From: JAAYBQ01 sp035403465
Lineage (GTDB): Bacteria; Spirochaetota; UBA4802; UBA5550
Assembly (NCBI GenBank): GCA_035403465.1
Contig: DAONFG010000003.1
Coordinates: 1-64,000, forward strand
Length of the DNA stretch: 64,000 bases
Direction: 5' to 3'
This document shows positions 52,719-60,844 of the stretch, in pieces. The translations under genes were made by a program, and so were the position numbers. Numbering within the stretch: position 1 is the stretch's first letter; each line of letters begins with the position of its first letter. The notes below the pieces were generated by a model. It was not told the DNA's origin. It saw only the letters and a program-made list of their open reading frames with translations, and ran no database searches.

Positions 52719-53555
52719 ATGAAAAAATATCTCGTGCTCTTCCTGCTCTGTGCTATGACCTGTATACCGGCAGCTGTTCGTTCCGATTCCGACAGCGAAA
52801 CAGATGCTGTATTTAAAAAGATGGCTGAACGTCTTTCGAAGGTTGAAAAGAAACTTCCCAATAAAACCGTTGCTGTTTACGGATTTGAATCTATCGATAA
52901 AAAAGATGCATCATACGCCAAGTATGCCACAGAAAAGCTTACTCATGAAATAGTGCAGATAGGCGATCTTACGGTAATCGAAAGATCAAGGATTGACCAG
53001 ATACTCAAGGAGCAGAGTTTTTCCATGACAGGTGCTGTTGATGCGGGAACTGCAGCAAAGATAGGGAAAATACTCTCTGTTGACGCAGTGATAATTGGAA
53101 CTATACGCGTCAGAAACGGCGAGACCGAGTTTATAGCGCGGGTGATCGGAAGCGAGAAAGGGATTATACTTTCATCTGTCAATGAGAGGCTTAAAACCGG
53201 TGACGCGTCTGATGTGGCTGACGACAGTACGGACGACACAACGACTGTGGTAATTGAAGATGATACCTCTGTGAAGCCGTTCAAAATAGTAATAGATAAA
53301 AATACCTACTCCAGGAGTGAAGGTATAACAATAACCTGGTCAGGTCTTCCCGGTAATTCACATGACTGGATTACACTTGTGCCTGTGGGAACATCTGACA
53401 GCACATACGGCGAATGGTTCTATACCGAAGGCCGGAAATCGGGTTCACATACATTTGCTTCACAGGAGCCGGGAGATTATGAAGTGAGGGTGTACTTTAA
53501 CTGGCCGGACGGCGGGTATGTAGTGCAGAAACGGATAAAGATCAAGGTGAAATGA
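52719..53555 (+). CDS. CsgG/FlgO-like exported protein with C-terminal beta domain
   Basis: A 278-residue protein with a signal peptide. Residues about 45-160 match the CsgG/LpoB/FlgO-like pattern 'KTVAVYGFESIDKKDASYAK', 'LTVIERSRIDQILKEQSFSM', 'GKILSVDAVIIGTIRVRNGE'. An acidic Asp/Thr linker (about 165-185) leads to a beta domain ('ITWSGLPGNSHDWITLVPVG', 'GDYEVRVYFNW') seen as an accessory module in other secreted proteins. It probably acts in the periplasm or at the outer membrane. It has its own promoter and terminator. Confidence 0.72.
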   Translation: MKKYLVLFLLCAMTCIPAAVRSDSDSETDAVFKKMAERLSKVEKKLPNKTVAVYGFESIDKKDASYAKYATEKLTHEIVQIGDLTVIERSRIDQILKEQSFSMTGAVDAGTAAKIGKILSVDAVIIGTIRVRNGETEFIARVIGSEKGIILSSVNERLKTGDASDVADDSTDDTTTVVIEDDTSVKPFKIVIDKNTYSRSEGITITWSGLPGNSHDWITLVPVGTSDSTYGEWFYTEGRKSGSHTFASQEPGDYEVRVYFNWPDGGYVVQKRIKIKVK

Positions 53556-53559
53556 AAGT

Positions 53560-53592
53560 AATAAAAAAACCGGCGATGCCGGTTTTTTTATT
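53560..53592. terminator. Rho-independent terminator, bidirectional
   Basis: The hairpin ACCGGC-GAT-GCCGGT is flanked by an A run and a T run (53560-53592). It separates the convergent CsgG-like gene and mutS2. Confidence 0.9.
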
Positions 53593-53596
53593 ACTT

Positions 53597-55999
53597 TCAG
53601 TCTCTGAGTTTCGCCACTGTTACCCCATCGCCCCCTTCTCCCATGTCGCCGTGTCGAAAGTCGCTTATGTATATACTCATTTTAAGGTGTTCACGTACTG
53701 CCTGTTTCATCGCCCCTGTACCGTGACCGTGTATTATTATTACTGTATTGATGCCGCTCCTTTCCATTTTATCGAACGCCTGGTCCATGTGGTGCAGCGC
53801 CTCGTCAACCCGCATGCCGCGCAGGTCTATGGTGTTGTACGATGTCTGAAGCGTAACTGGAATAAAATGTTCAGCCGCGCCTGTAATCGCGGGTTTTAAC
53901 TTTCTGCGCGAAGAGCCGGAACTCTTCGGCAGCATGAAAATATCCTTAACCGGGAAGCGTGACCTGATCGTTCCGCCCAGCAGCACAGATGCGGTCTTCC
54001 CCGAACTGTCCGCTTCCTCGAATGTACCCTCTGCCTCAATGGACGAGATGAAAACCGGGTCCCCTTTTTTCGCAGTGCCGGTGTCCAGAGGTTTCAGACT
54101 TTCGGAGTATTTGTCGTGCGCCTCGACCTTAAGCCTGGAGTGTATGTCGTCCTGGATCTTTTTCAATTCATCGTGGAGCGCAGTTGTATCTTTCATTTCC
54201 AGGTTCTGCAGTGATGTGATGCGGTTTGCGATCATATCCCTGTAACGGTTCATCTCGTCCAGAAATTCGATCCCCTTCGCCTTTTTGGTTTCGGCGATGC
54301 GCCTGTCGAGCTCCTCAGCCCTTGCCCGGATGCGGGACCTCTCCTGCGTAAGTTCATCCATGAGCGACTGGACCTTTTCACGTTCGCCGCGGATCTCCTC
54401 TTCGTACAGCTGCACCTTTTCCAGCAGCGCCTCAACGCTGGACTCCCTGCTGTCGACAAGTGTCTCGGCGCGTTTGAGTATTCCCTCAGGCATGCCGTAA
54501 ATGCGGGCAATCTCGACAGCGTGGCTTATGCCGGGTATGCCGACACGCAGTTCGTACGTGGGCTTGAGCGACTCAAGGTTGAACGTAACAGATGCGTTGC
54601 GGAAACGGCTGTCGTTCACCGCGAGTTCCTTCAGCTCGGTGTAGTGTGTGGTCACGACAATGCGGCTGCCGGTGTTTATCATCTCTTCGAGTATGGCCTG
54701 CGCGAGAGCCGCGCCCTGGCGCGGGTTTGTTCCAACTATTATTTCGTCTATTATTACAAGGGTGTTTTTGTCAGCCCTGCGGAGTATCTCGTTGATTATT
54801 GTAAGCTGCCCTGAGAATGTCGAGAGCGACTGCGACAGGTTCTGGTCGTCGCCTATGTCCGCCATGATGCTGCTGAAAATTCCGGTTACAGAGTCCGGGC
54901 CTGCGGGAATGTGCAGGCCGTACATGGCCATGAGAGCGCATAGCCCCACTGTCTTCAGGAGTACCGTCTTGCCGCCGGTGTTTGCGCCTGAAATAATCAG
55001 TCCGCTGTAATCGGTGCCCAGGATTATATCGTTTGAGACAATGCTCCCCGGCGACATCATGTAGAGGAGCGGGTGGTGAGCGCCGTAGAGTTTAAGTACA
55101 GGTTCTTCTGAAAGTTCGGGTTCTGTGGCATTTGTGGCAATGCTGAGTTTCGCGGCTGCGGTGATGAAGTCAAAGTACGTCAGCACCCGCAGGTTGGATT
55201 CGAGCTCGGATGTTTTTTCTGCAACTGCCCGGCTTAACTCTGCAAGTATCTTCTGTATTTCAAGTACGAGTTCCCGTTCCAGCATTATAATGTTGTTGTT
55301 AAGGCCCGTAAGCTCTCCAGGTTCAAAATAGACCGTGGCCCCGCTTGCGGAGATGTCGTGCATGTTGCCGTTGAGCTTGTTCCTCATGCCGGATTTGACA
55401 AGGATCACGTACCTGCCGTTTACCGTGGTCCATGTCTTCTCCTGGATTATCTTTTCGTTGTCAGGGGAATGGATGATTTTACTGATTCTCTTTTCGATAT
55501 CCTGGCGCGCGCCGAATATCTCGTTCTTTATTTTTTTAAGTACGGGATATTTTTCCTCGTTCAGCTGTCCGTCATCGGTAATGGCTGCTGCAAGTGTGCG
55601 TGTCAGTTCAGGGAGAGGATCAATCCTGTCATGCTCGTCGCCAAGCTGCGGGAATTCCTCTTTATGCCTGTCCAGGTAACCGCGGATCCTGCCCGAAGCC
55701 GCAGTGAAGTTCCGTATCACGAGAAGGTCTTCGGTTGTAAGTACTCCTCCCTTTGACGCAAGTGCAGTGTGACGGGAGATGTCGGCGATACCCGCGAGTA
55801 AGGGCGGAGCGCCCCTCCCGATAAGTTCCCTGAGGCCGCTTATTTTCTTCAGCTGCACTGCTATCCTGTTAAAGGGGACAGGCCGCAGCCTGGACGCGAG
55901 CCCTTTGCCTGCATCTGACGCGCAGAGTGAAACAAGCTTCTCTTCGAGCGCGGGCCATTCAAGAATCTCAAGTATACGCGTGTTAAGTCTGTTTTTCAT
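53597..55999 (-). CDS. mutS2: Endonuclease MutS2
   Basis: An 800-residue protein of normal length. The order is an N-terminal lever/clamp region, an ATPase domain with Walker A 'SGANTGGKTVLLKT' (about 335-350), Walker B 'TLVIIDEIIVGTNPRQGAAL' and 'TTHYTELKELA', a coiled coil (about 510-640), and a C-terminal Smr nuclease domain ('NTIDLRGMRVDEALHHMD', 'IIHGHGTGAMKQAVREHL'). Known roles are suppression of recombination and splitting of collided ribosomes. A MutS1 mismatch-binding domain is absent, as expected. GGGGAT precedes the ATG. Confidence 0.95.
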   Translation of the reverse strand: MKNRLNTRILEILEWPALEEKLVSLCASDAGKGLASRLRPVPFNRIAVQLKKISGLRELIGRGAPPLLAGIADISRHTALASKGGVLTTEDLLVIRNFTAASGRIRGYLDRHKEEFPQLGDEHDRIDPLPELTRTLAAAITDDGQLNEEKYPVLKKIKNEIFGARQDIEKRISKIIHSPDNEKIIQEKTWTTVNGRYVILVKSGMRNKLNGNMHDISASGATVYFEPGELTGLNNNIIMLERELVLEIQKILAELSRAVAEKTSELESNLRVLTYFDFITAAAKLSIATNATEPELSEEPVLKLYGAHHPLLYMMSPGSIVSNDIILGTDYSGLIISGANTGGKTVLLKTVGLCALMAMYGLHIPAGPDSVTGIFSSIMADIGDDQNLSQSLSTFSGQLTIINEILRRADKNTLVIIDEIIVGTNPRQGAALAQAILEEMINTGSRIVVTTHYTELKELAVNDSRFRNASVTFNLESLKPTYELRVGIPGISHAVEIARIYGMPEGILKRAETLVDSRESSVEALLEKVQLYEEEIRGEREKVQSLMDELTQERSRIRARAEELDRRIAETKKAKGIEFLDEMNRYRDMIANRITSLQNLEMKDTTALHDELKKIQDDIHSRLKVEAHDKYSESLKPLDTGTAKKGDPVFISSIEAEGTFEEADSSGKTASVLLGGTIRSRFPVKDIFMLPKSSGSSRRKLKPAITGAAEHFIPVTLQTSYNTIDLRGMRVDEALHHMDQAFDKMERSGINTVIIIHGHGTGAMKQAVREHLKMSIYISDFRHGDMGEGGDGVTVAKLRD

Positions 56000-56498
56000 G
56001 AATAAGAAAATCCCCTCTGATCCTGTATATTAACTCTTCCGGGCGCTTCAGGTGTCAATAAAATATTAAAGACTTTTTCAGTCAGTCGCCATCACTTCTA
56101 TTAATCCTGCCCCCGGCCGATAAATATATGACTGTTAATTAACTTTTGGCGGCTTCCACCGGCGGGGGCTTATTTAAACTTTATCCATCACATAAAACCT
56201 GACTTTAATTGTTCCATCATCTTTGCGCCTTTGCGAGAAACTTTTCTTAATTCTTCCTCTGTGCCCTCTGCGCCTCTGTGTGATGTCGGTTAAGTTTAAA
56301 ACTCTTCCGGAGGTGGCAGCAAAAATTATATGAGAAAGTCACCGATTTTCTGCCGGGGGCCGGAAAAGTAGATGTAGGTAGAAGTGAGGTCTCCCGGAGG
56401 GAGCATATGTCGATAGAAATCTCCTGATTTTTTTCTGCTTTACATCAGGTCATAGCTGGATGAATACTGTAGCGGTTAACGAATAAATTTGTATGCAT

Positions 56499-56596
56499 AA
56501 CGTCACTGCGAGGCATAAAAGCAAGCATTATAGAAACATCATGTTTCGTGCTTGCAGGCTCCCATCGTGGCAGCACTGCCGTGGCAGTCTGTTTTT
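56499..56596 (-). repeat. Dispersed repeat, uninterrupted copy
   Basis: A 98-bp inverted copy of 48996-49146. It contains the intact hairpin GAAACAT-C-ATGTTTC, where the other copy carries the 56-bp module. Conserved parts include GTGGCAGCACTGCCGTGGCAG and the GCGAGGCAT end. Confidence 0.7.
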
Positions 56597-56620
56597 GATT
56601 ATATCCATTTTATTATATGG

Positions 56621-56923
56621 CTCATTCCGGAATGTTGGGAAAACCAGCAACACAGCTGATTTCCCCCTGTCCCCCAAAGGGGGCACGTAAATGGAAACAA
56701 TTAGTGATTCAAGGAACAAGAATTAATAAATGATTTTTTATATTACCGGGTTGCCAATAAATGTTTTTAAATATCAGGGAACCTGTGTAGAAATGATTTA
56801 AAGAATATTTATCATTTGAATAATTCTGGATACGTGCCCCCGTTGGGGGACAGGGGGCTGGAGAATACGGGCATAAAGCTGTCTTTAATAAAACCAGTGA
56901 TTCCCCCAATAATCCGGAATGAG
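56621..56923. repeat. MITE-like nested inverted repeat
   Basis: A 303-bp element with perfect 11-bp inverted ends CTCATTCCGGA (56621-56631) and TCCGGAATGAG (56913-56923). Inside is a second inverted pair, 56663-56689 and 56830-56856, matching at 26 of 27 bases (CCCCCTGTCCCCC...GGGGGCACGTA type). No coding capacity is recognised. The surrounding 56000-57096 gap is otherwise repeat debris with no supported gene. Confidence 0.6.
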
Positions 56924-57096
56924 CTTATTATATTAAATATATTGCTGCCTGACCGGATTGTTTCACGGAGTTTATCCTGAGCACAGCCGAACGGATTCGC
57001 AATGACGGGGTCTAATCTGATTGTTAAATGCAATGATAAGAACAATCTTCTGATATCGACAGGTGAATAACATACAGGTAGACAAGGAAAACTTTT

Positions 57097-58041
57097 ATGA
57101 CAGGCATAATAAAATACAACCACGCGGATTTTAGTCACTCTGAAATCCTTGAACTAAAAGGGAGCAGGAAAATCTACGTTGTTTTTTCAACCTTCGGTGA
57201 ACGTGAGGCGGACCTTGTCGCATCCAAAATTGAACTCCTGAAAACCCTCCCCGCGGGTATGATCGACAGGTTTATCCTTAACCACAGGCGCGCAGGAAAA
57301 GAAGAGGACCGGACAGAGCGCATGGTAATATCAAGAGCGCCGGAAACTGAAATCATCATAAGCAATGATTTTGCGGTTCCCGGCATGGGAAGCGAAAAAG
57401 GGAAGGGCGCTGACATGAGGCGTACATTGCACCATATTAATAAAACACATCCAGGGCCTGTGTCTGATGCAATTATCGTTTTTCTTGATGCTGATGTTGT
57501 GCCTGAACATTTCGGCATACATTTTGTCACAGGACTTGCGGGTGCGGTCCTTAATGGCGCTGAATTTGCCAAGGCGGGATTCTGGCGTGAGATGGGCCGC
57601 GTGAAGAAGTTTGTCGCGCAGCCGCTCTTCTCTGTTATAAAACACCCGGTGCTGGACAGGCTTGCGGAGTTCTCATATCCGCTCGCTGGTGAGTGCGCCG
57701 GTACCCTTGATTTTTTCAACAGCGTTTCTTTCATGCAGATTTACGGCGTCGAAACATCGATACTCATAGACGGGCTGCTGGATAAGCGTATCATGGCTGA
57801 TGTAAACATCGGGCTTTACGACCACGAGCATCACCCTGACATGAACATTCAGAAGATGTGTTTCGGAATCATGCGGACCTACATGCTTGCGCTCATTGAG
57901 AGGGGGCTTCTTGAGCTGAAAAACGGTGCTGAACTGTCGGACATTTTCCGCGCGGAGTACATAGACCGCAGGGAGGAGCGTGTTGCCATAAGTGAGGACC
58001 TGTCAGAGATTAGGTACAGGCCGCTGAGGGAAATTCTTTAA
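57097..58041 (+). CDS. GpgS-like glycosyltransferase (glucosyl-3-phosphoglycerate synthase family)
   Basis: A 314-residue GT-A fold protein. The donor-binding region is 'GSEKGKGADMRRTLHHI' with 'IIVFLDADVVPEHFGIHFVT' holding the DxD-like metal site. Later 'RLAEFSYPLAGECAGTLDFF', 'YGVETSILID' and 'VNIGLYDHEHH' match the GpgS/mannosyl-3-phosphoglycerate-synthase pattern. It may make glucosylglycerate, a compatible solute, or a related sugar phosphate. No phosphatase partner is adjacent. AAGGA precedes the ATG. Confidence 0.7.
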   Translation: MTGIIKYNHADFSHSEILELKGSRKIYVVFSTFGEREADLVASKIELLKTLPAGMIDRFILNHRRAGKEEDRTERMVISRAPETEIIISNDFAVPGMGSEKGKGADMRRTLHHINKTHPGPVSDAIIVFLDADVVPEHFGIHFVTGLAGAVLNGAEFAKAGFWREMGRVKKFVAQPLFSVIKHPVLDRLAEFSYPLAGECAGTLDFFNSVSFMQIYGVETSILIDGLLDKRIMADVNIGLYDHEHHPDMNIQKMCFGIMRTYMLALIERGLLELKNGAELSDIFRAEYIDRREERVAISEDLSEIRYRPLREIL

Positions 58042-58042
58042 G

Positions 58043-58444
58043 CTACTTTTTTATAAAAGGCACAAAGGCCATGTCAACTTTCATGATGTGGTGTTCCAGC
58101 CATTTGCGCATATGTTTGTCAACGTCTATGGCCAGGTAGCTGTCTATGCCTCTGCCTTTGCAGTCTGCCAGGAGGCCGTTTATCATGTTCCTGAAATCGG
58201 TGTGTTCCCTCGCGTGTGATGCATAGTCCGGGTAGTTTATCTGAAGCATCAAATCCTCTTCTGCTGCAAAATGTTCAATAACGTATGATTCAAGGTATTT
58301 CAGCAGGTTCCGCAGTTCCGTAACAGCGCGGCCGTTGTACATGGCAAGTTCCAGTTTGTCTATCCTTCTGAACAGCTCTTCATGCTGGGCATCTATGAGC
58401 TCAATTCCCGTCTCGAGAGATTTATTCCATTCAAGTATTGCCAT
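58043..58444 (-). CDS. Bacteriohemerythrin
   Basis: A 133-residue single hemerythrin domain. Di-iron ligands are in 'ELIDAQHEELFRRID' (His near 22), 'VIEHFAAEEDLML' (His, Glu), 'HAREHTDF' (His) and 'KWLEHHIMKVDMAF' (His, Asp). It binds O2 reversibly for storage, sensing or delivery in microaerophiles. It is convergent with the GpgS-like gene, one base separating the stops. AAAGGA precedes the ATG. Confidence 0.92.
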   Translation of the reverse strand: MAILEWNKSLETGIELIDAQHEELFRRIDKLELAMYNGRAVTELRNLLKYLESYVIEHFAAEEDLMLQINYPDYASHAREHTDFRNMINGLLADCKGRGIDSYLAIDVDKHMRKWLEHHIMKVDMAFVPFIKK

Positions 58445-58550
58445 GATGACTGTCCTTTTATCTATGATATAAAAAGAATAAGTCCGTATAACAGAATTGT
58501 CAAATTAATTCCGGGATTGATTCCGGACTTTCAGGTCCGCCCCATCCGCA

Positions 58551-58576
58551 CCGCCCCATCCGTCGCTGTCGCGCCA
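58551..58576 (+). repeat. 26-bp direct repeat, left copy
   Basis: Identical to 59395-59420, starting CCGCCCCATCCGTCGCTG. The two copies flank the DUF559 gene. Confidence 0.75.
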
Positions 58577-58765
58577 TCATTTTTCCGGCATGCCCTCATC
58601 CGCCCTCCGGGCACCTTCTCCCGGGTTTAGCACATGAACATGGTTTCTGCATGAATTTGCATAAATCCGAATATTATTATGACATGAATAGGGAGAAGGG
58701 ATTTCATGAACTGATTTAAGTTTTATCCCATCTATCTGAATGAAAAACAAAAAGTTCAGGATAAA

Positions 58766-58832
58766 CCTCTCCCGCCAGAGACGGGAGAGGTCGCGCGAGC
58801 GGCAGCAATGCGCAGGTGAGGGCATGCGGCTG
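58766..58832 (-). repeat. Dispersed repeat, copy 2
   Basis: Inverted copy of 41255-41318. It contains CTCCCGCCAGAGACGGGAG, a near-perfect hairpin, and GGTGAGGGCATGCGGCTG at the end. Confidence 0.7.
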
Positions 58833-58843
58833 AACTGTGAATT

Positions 58844-58963
58844 TATTCTCCACCTGTCTTTTTGCAGGGGGACTAGAAACACGATGTTTCTGTATCGAGC
58901 ATGGACAGGATGTCCAGATAAGCTCGATTGATGTCACGCAGTGACAGAGGGGGCGTGACAGAG
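58844..58963 (+). repeat. Direct repeat left of the DUF559 gene, interrupted by a module
   Basis: Positions 58844-58872 match 59572-59600 (28 of 29) and 58930-58963 match 59601-59634 exactly (34 of 34). In the right copy the two blocks are contiguous; here they are split by 57 bp. Confidence 0.75.
58873..58929 (+). repeat. Double-hairpin GGA-loop module, copy D
   Basis: A 57-bp insertion. Hairpin 1 is AGAAACA-CGA-TGTTTCT. Hairpin 2 has outer stem ATCGAGC (58894-58900) with GCTCGAT (58922-58928) and inner stem TGGACA-GGA-TGTCCA (58902-58916). The arrangement matches copies A, C and E. Confidence 0.65.
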
Positions 58964-59023
58964 ATTTAAGAAATATTTTTACAAAATGGAAGATGCTTTC
59001 GTATTAATAACAGGAGGTGGTTT

Positions 59024-59383
59024 ATGAATGAAATAACGAAACTTTGCAAGGATTTAAGAAATAATCTTACTGATGCTGAAAAATGTCTTTGGGTCGAAAT
59101 CCGGAATAAAAAGCTTGGTGTAAAGTTTAGGCGTCAGCACCCGATCGTTTATCACATGGACAATAAAACTGGTTTTTTTATAGCAGATTTTGCCTGTCTT
59201 GAAAGAAAACTTGTGATTGAAATTGACGGAAAAATACATGATAATCAGAAAGAGCGGGATATTACACGCGAGTATGTAATCCGTTATCTCGGTTTTAGAG
59301 TAATACGATTTGATAATGATCAGGTTGTCAGGAGCATGCCTGATGTTATAGGTAAAATCAGGAGTGAAATAAGTTTATATTAG
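59024..59383 (+). CDS. DUF559 endonuclease-like protein (Vsr/PD-(D/E)XK fold)
   Basis: A 119-residue protein. 'LRNNLTDAEKCLWVEIRNKK' then 'KFRRQHPIVYHMDNKTGFFI', 'ADFACLERKLVIEIDGKIHD' and 'RDITREYVIRYLGFRVIRFD' are the DUF559 pattern. Asp in IADF, Glu and Asp in IEIDG give the nuclease-like core. The function is not established. It has AGGAGGTGG before the ATG and is embedded in repeats on both sides with matching direct repeats, so it may be part of a mobile or repeat-associated cassette. Confidence 0.85.
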   Translation: MNEITKLCKDLRNNLTDAEKCLWVEIRNKKLGVKFRRQHPIVYHMDNKTGFFIADFACLERKLVIEIDGKIHDNQKERDITREYVIRYLGFRVIRFDNDQVVRSMPDVIGKIRSEISLY

Positions 59384-59394
59384 AAAGAGCCAGT

Positions 59395-59420
59395 CCGCCC
59401 CATCCGTCGCTGTCGCGCCA
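59395..59420 (+). repeat. 26-bp direct repeat, right copy
   Basis: Identical to 58551-58576; it begins 12 bp after the DUF559 stop. Confidence 0.75.
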
Positions 59421-59586
59421 CCTTCCCCATGGTGAGATGGGGAAGGGTTGTGGCATAAAATTCAGGATTCTATTATCCACCTGTCCCGCCTCATCCTTCC
59501 GCCCCATCCGCCCTGCGGGCACCTTCCCCATGATGAGATGGTGAAGGGTTGTGGCATAAAATTCCGGACTCTATTCTCCACCTGTC
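59420..59586 (+). repeat. Pair of 66-bp direct repeats
   Basis: 59420-59485 and 59521-59586 match at about 61 of 66 positions (ACCTTCCCCATG...AAGGGTTGTGGCATAAAATTC...CACCTGTC), 101 bp apart. Confidence 0.7.
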
Positions 59587-59600
59587 TTTTCGCAGGGGGA

Positions 59601-59676
59601 GATGTCACGCAGTGACAGAGGGGGCGTGACAGAGGGGGCAGTGACAGAGGGGGCGTGACAGAGGGGGCGTAACAGA
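59601..59676 (+). repeat. Short tandem repeat of GTGACAGAGGGGGC
   Basis: About five degenerate copies of a 14-15 bp unit. Its first 34 bp equal 58930-58963. The remainder of 59384-59897 contains no gene; the promoter of the barrel gene is probably in 59690-59890. Confidence 0.7.
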
Positions 59677-59897
59677 AGGATTCAGTATATCCTGGATTTA
59701 TATTACAAAAAAAATACCAAAAATACGTTGAAATTTAAATATACTGTGCTTATAATGAATACTAACATGAACAGCAGCAGTGACAGTGTGCAAAAAGGCA
59801 GTTCCGGCACAGTCTGGAAGAGGGGAAATTAACCGGGCCCTGCGCCTTCAGGTATGACTGTTCCTGTATAAAACTTTAATTTAACGGAGATTTACTA

Positions 59898-60521
59898 ATG
59901 AAAAAATTAACAGGAATAATATGCGGTATAATGATGCTTGCAGGCAGCAGCCTTTATGCAGAGGCACCAATTGCGGCTGGAACTCTGGAGCTTGGTATAG
60001 GCAAGGTCGTATCATATGACAGGATGTGGAATGATGATATGACTTTTAATCAAATCGTTATTGGAACATACGCTGATACATATGATCATGCTAGTGCAGA
60101 TTTTTCAGCACCTGTATTCGGAATTGCATATTTTGTTGCAGATGGTCTTGCACTGGGATTAAATGCGGGCTTTTATTATTATAAGAATGATCAATTGACT
60201 AATCCTTCGCAAGGCGTGTTTGTTGCTCCTGGAATCAAGTTCTATGTACCATTATCTGAGGGCCTTCTTGTTGATGCACATGGTTCATTCGGGTATTTTT
60301 CATCTGACGACGGTGCTTTAGAGCAAGAAACTACAGGTATGACCTTTGAGCTCGGGCTTGGACTTAATATACTTGTTACACAGCAGTTTGCCGTAGTGCT
60401 TGGTTTTGATTACACATACATGACTGATTATGAAGTAGACGGTGAAAAAGTTGCAGATACAGCCATGAGCGGTATTGGTGTATCCCTTGGCTTTAAAACT
60501 TTTATATCAATGAACCAGTAG
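59898..60521 (+). CDS. Outer-membrane beta-barrel protein
   Basis: A 207-residue protein with a signal peptide ending at LYAEA. The remainder alternates amphipathic strands with Gly/aromatic pattern ('FVADGLALGLNAGFYYYKND', 'GLGLNILVTQQFAVVLGFDY') and ends 'GIGVSLGFKTFISMNQ'. It fits small eight-stranded outer-membrane barrels (OmpA-like/OMP_b-brl). Function unknown. CGGAG precedes the ATG. Confidence 0.75.
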   Translation: MKKLTGIICGIMMLAGSSLYAEAPIAAGTLELGIGKVVSYDRMWNDDMTFNQIVIGTYADTYDHASADFSAPVFGIAYFVADGLALGLNAGFYYYKNDQLTNPSQGVFVAPGIKFYVPLSEGLLVDAHGSFGYFSSDDGALEQETTGMTFELGLGLNILVTQQFAVVLGFDYTYMTDYEVDGEKVADTAMSGIGVSLGFKTFISMNQ

Positions 60522-60542
60522 TTTAAGATTAACGCATAAACT

Positions 60543-60567
60543 CCGGCCTGAACCGGTTGCAGGCCGG
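60543..60567 (+). terminator. Hairpin after the barrel gene
   Basis: CCGGCCTG (60543-60550) pairs with CAGGCCGG (60560-60567), 22 bp after the stop, without a T tail. Confidence 0.4.
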
Positions 60568-60719
60568 AACCGTAATCATACATCCGCATCTTTTAGTTCT
60601 GCAGAGACCTTAACCAGCAGTAACAATCCGCAATCCCCATGAAAAATCCATACCGACACTTCCTGATTTTTGCCTATAATTTCCATTAATTTCTTGACTT
60701 TTTATAATAATGATGTAAT

Positions 60720-60740
60720 GTGTTCGACAATGTTGAACAC
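60720..60740. promoter_or_regulatory. Palindromic operator upstream of the IclR gene
   Basis: GTGTTC (60720-60725) and GAACAC (60735-60740) flank a centre with ACA/TGT symmetry, giving a 21-bp palindrome with one mismatched pair. IclR proteins bind such palindromes and often control their own gene. Confidence 0.5.
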
Positions 60741-60794
60741 ATGTTGATAATATTGGCAATTTTTGAATATATCAGGTATATAATTAAGGTTCTG

Positions 60795-60810
60795 CGTCGC
60801 CCGGGCGACG
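60795..60810. promoter_or_regulatory. GC-rich perfect palindrome in the iclR leader
   Basis: CGTCGCCCGGGCGACG, 34 bp before the ATG, in otherwise AT-rich leader DNA. It could form an RNA stem or be a second protein site. The rest of 60522-60844 holds no gene. Confidence 0.4.
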
Positions 60811-60844
60811 GTGAGTAAGTGTTATAATAAACAAAAGGATAAAA

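Noticed and set aside
56000..57096. tRNA or small RNA gene in the long gap
   Set aside because: No cloverleaf or T-loop sequence was seen; the gap is filled by inverted repeats.
58577..58937. Small ORFs on both strands around 58.7 kb
   Set aside because: They coincide with the dispersed repeat that also occurs at 41.3 kb and are not gene-like.
59601..59676. Possible CRISPR array
   Set aside because: The units are 14-15 bp tandem copies without spacers, and no cas genes are present.
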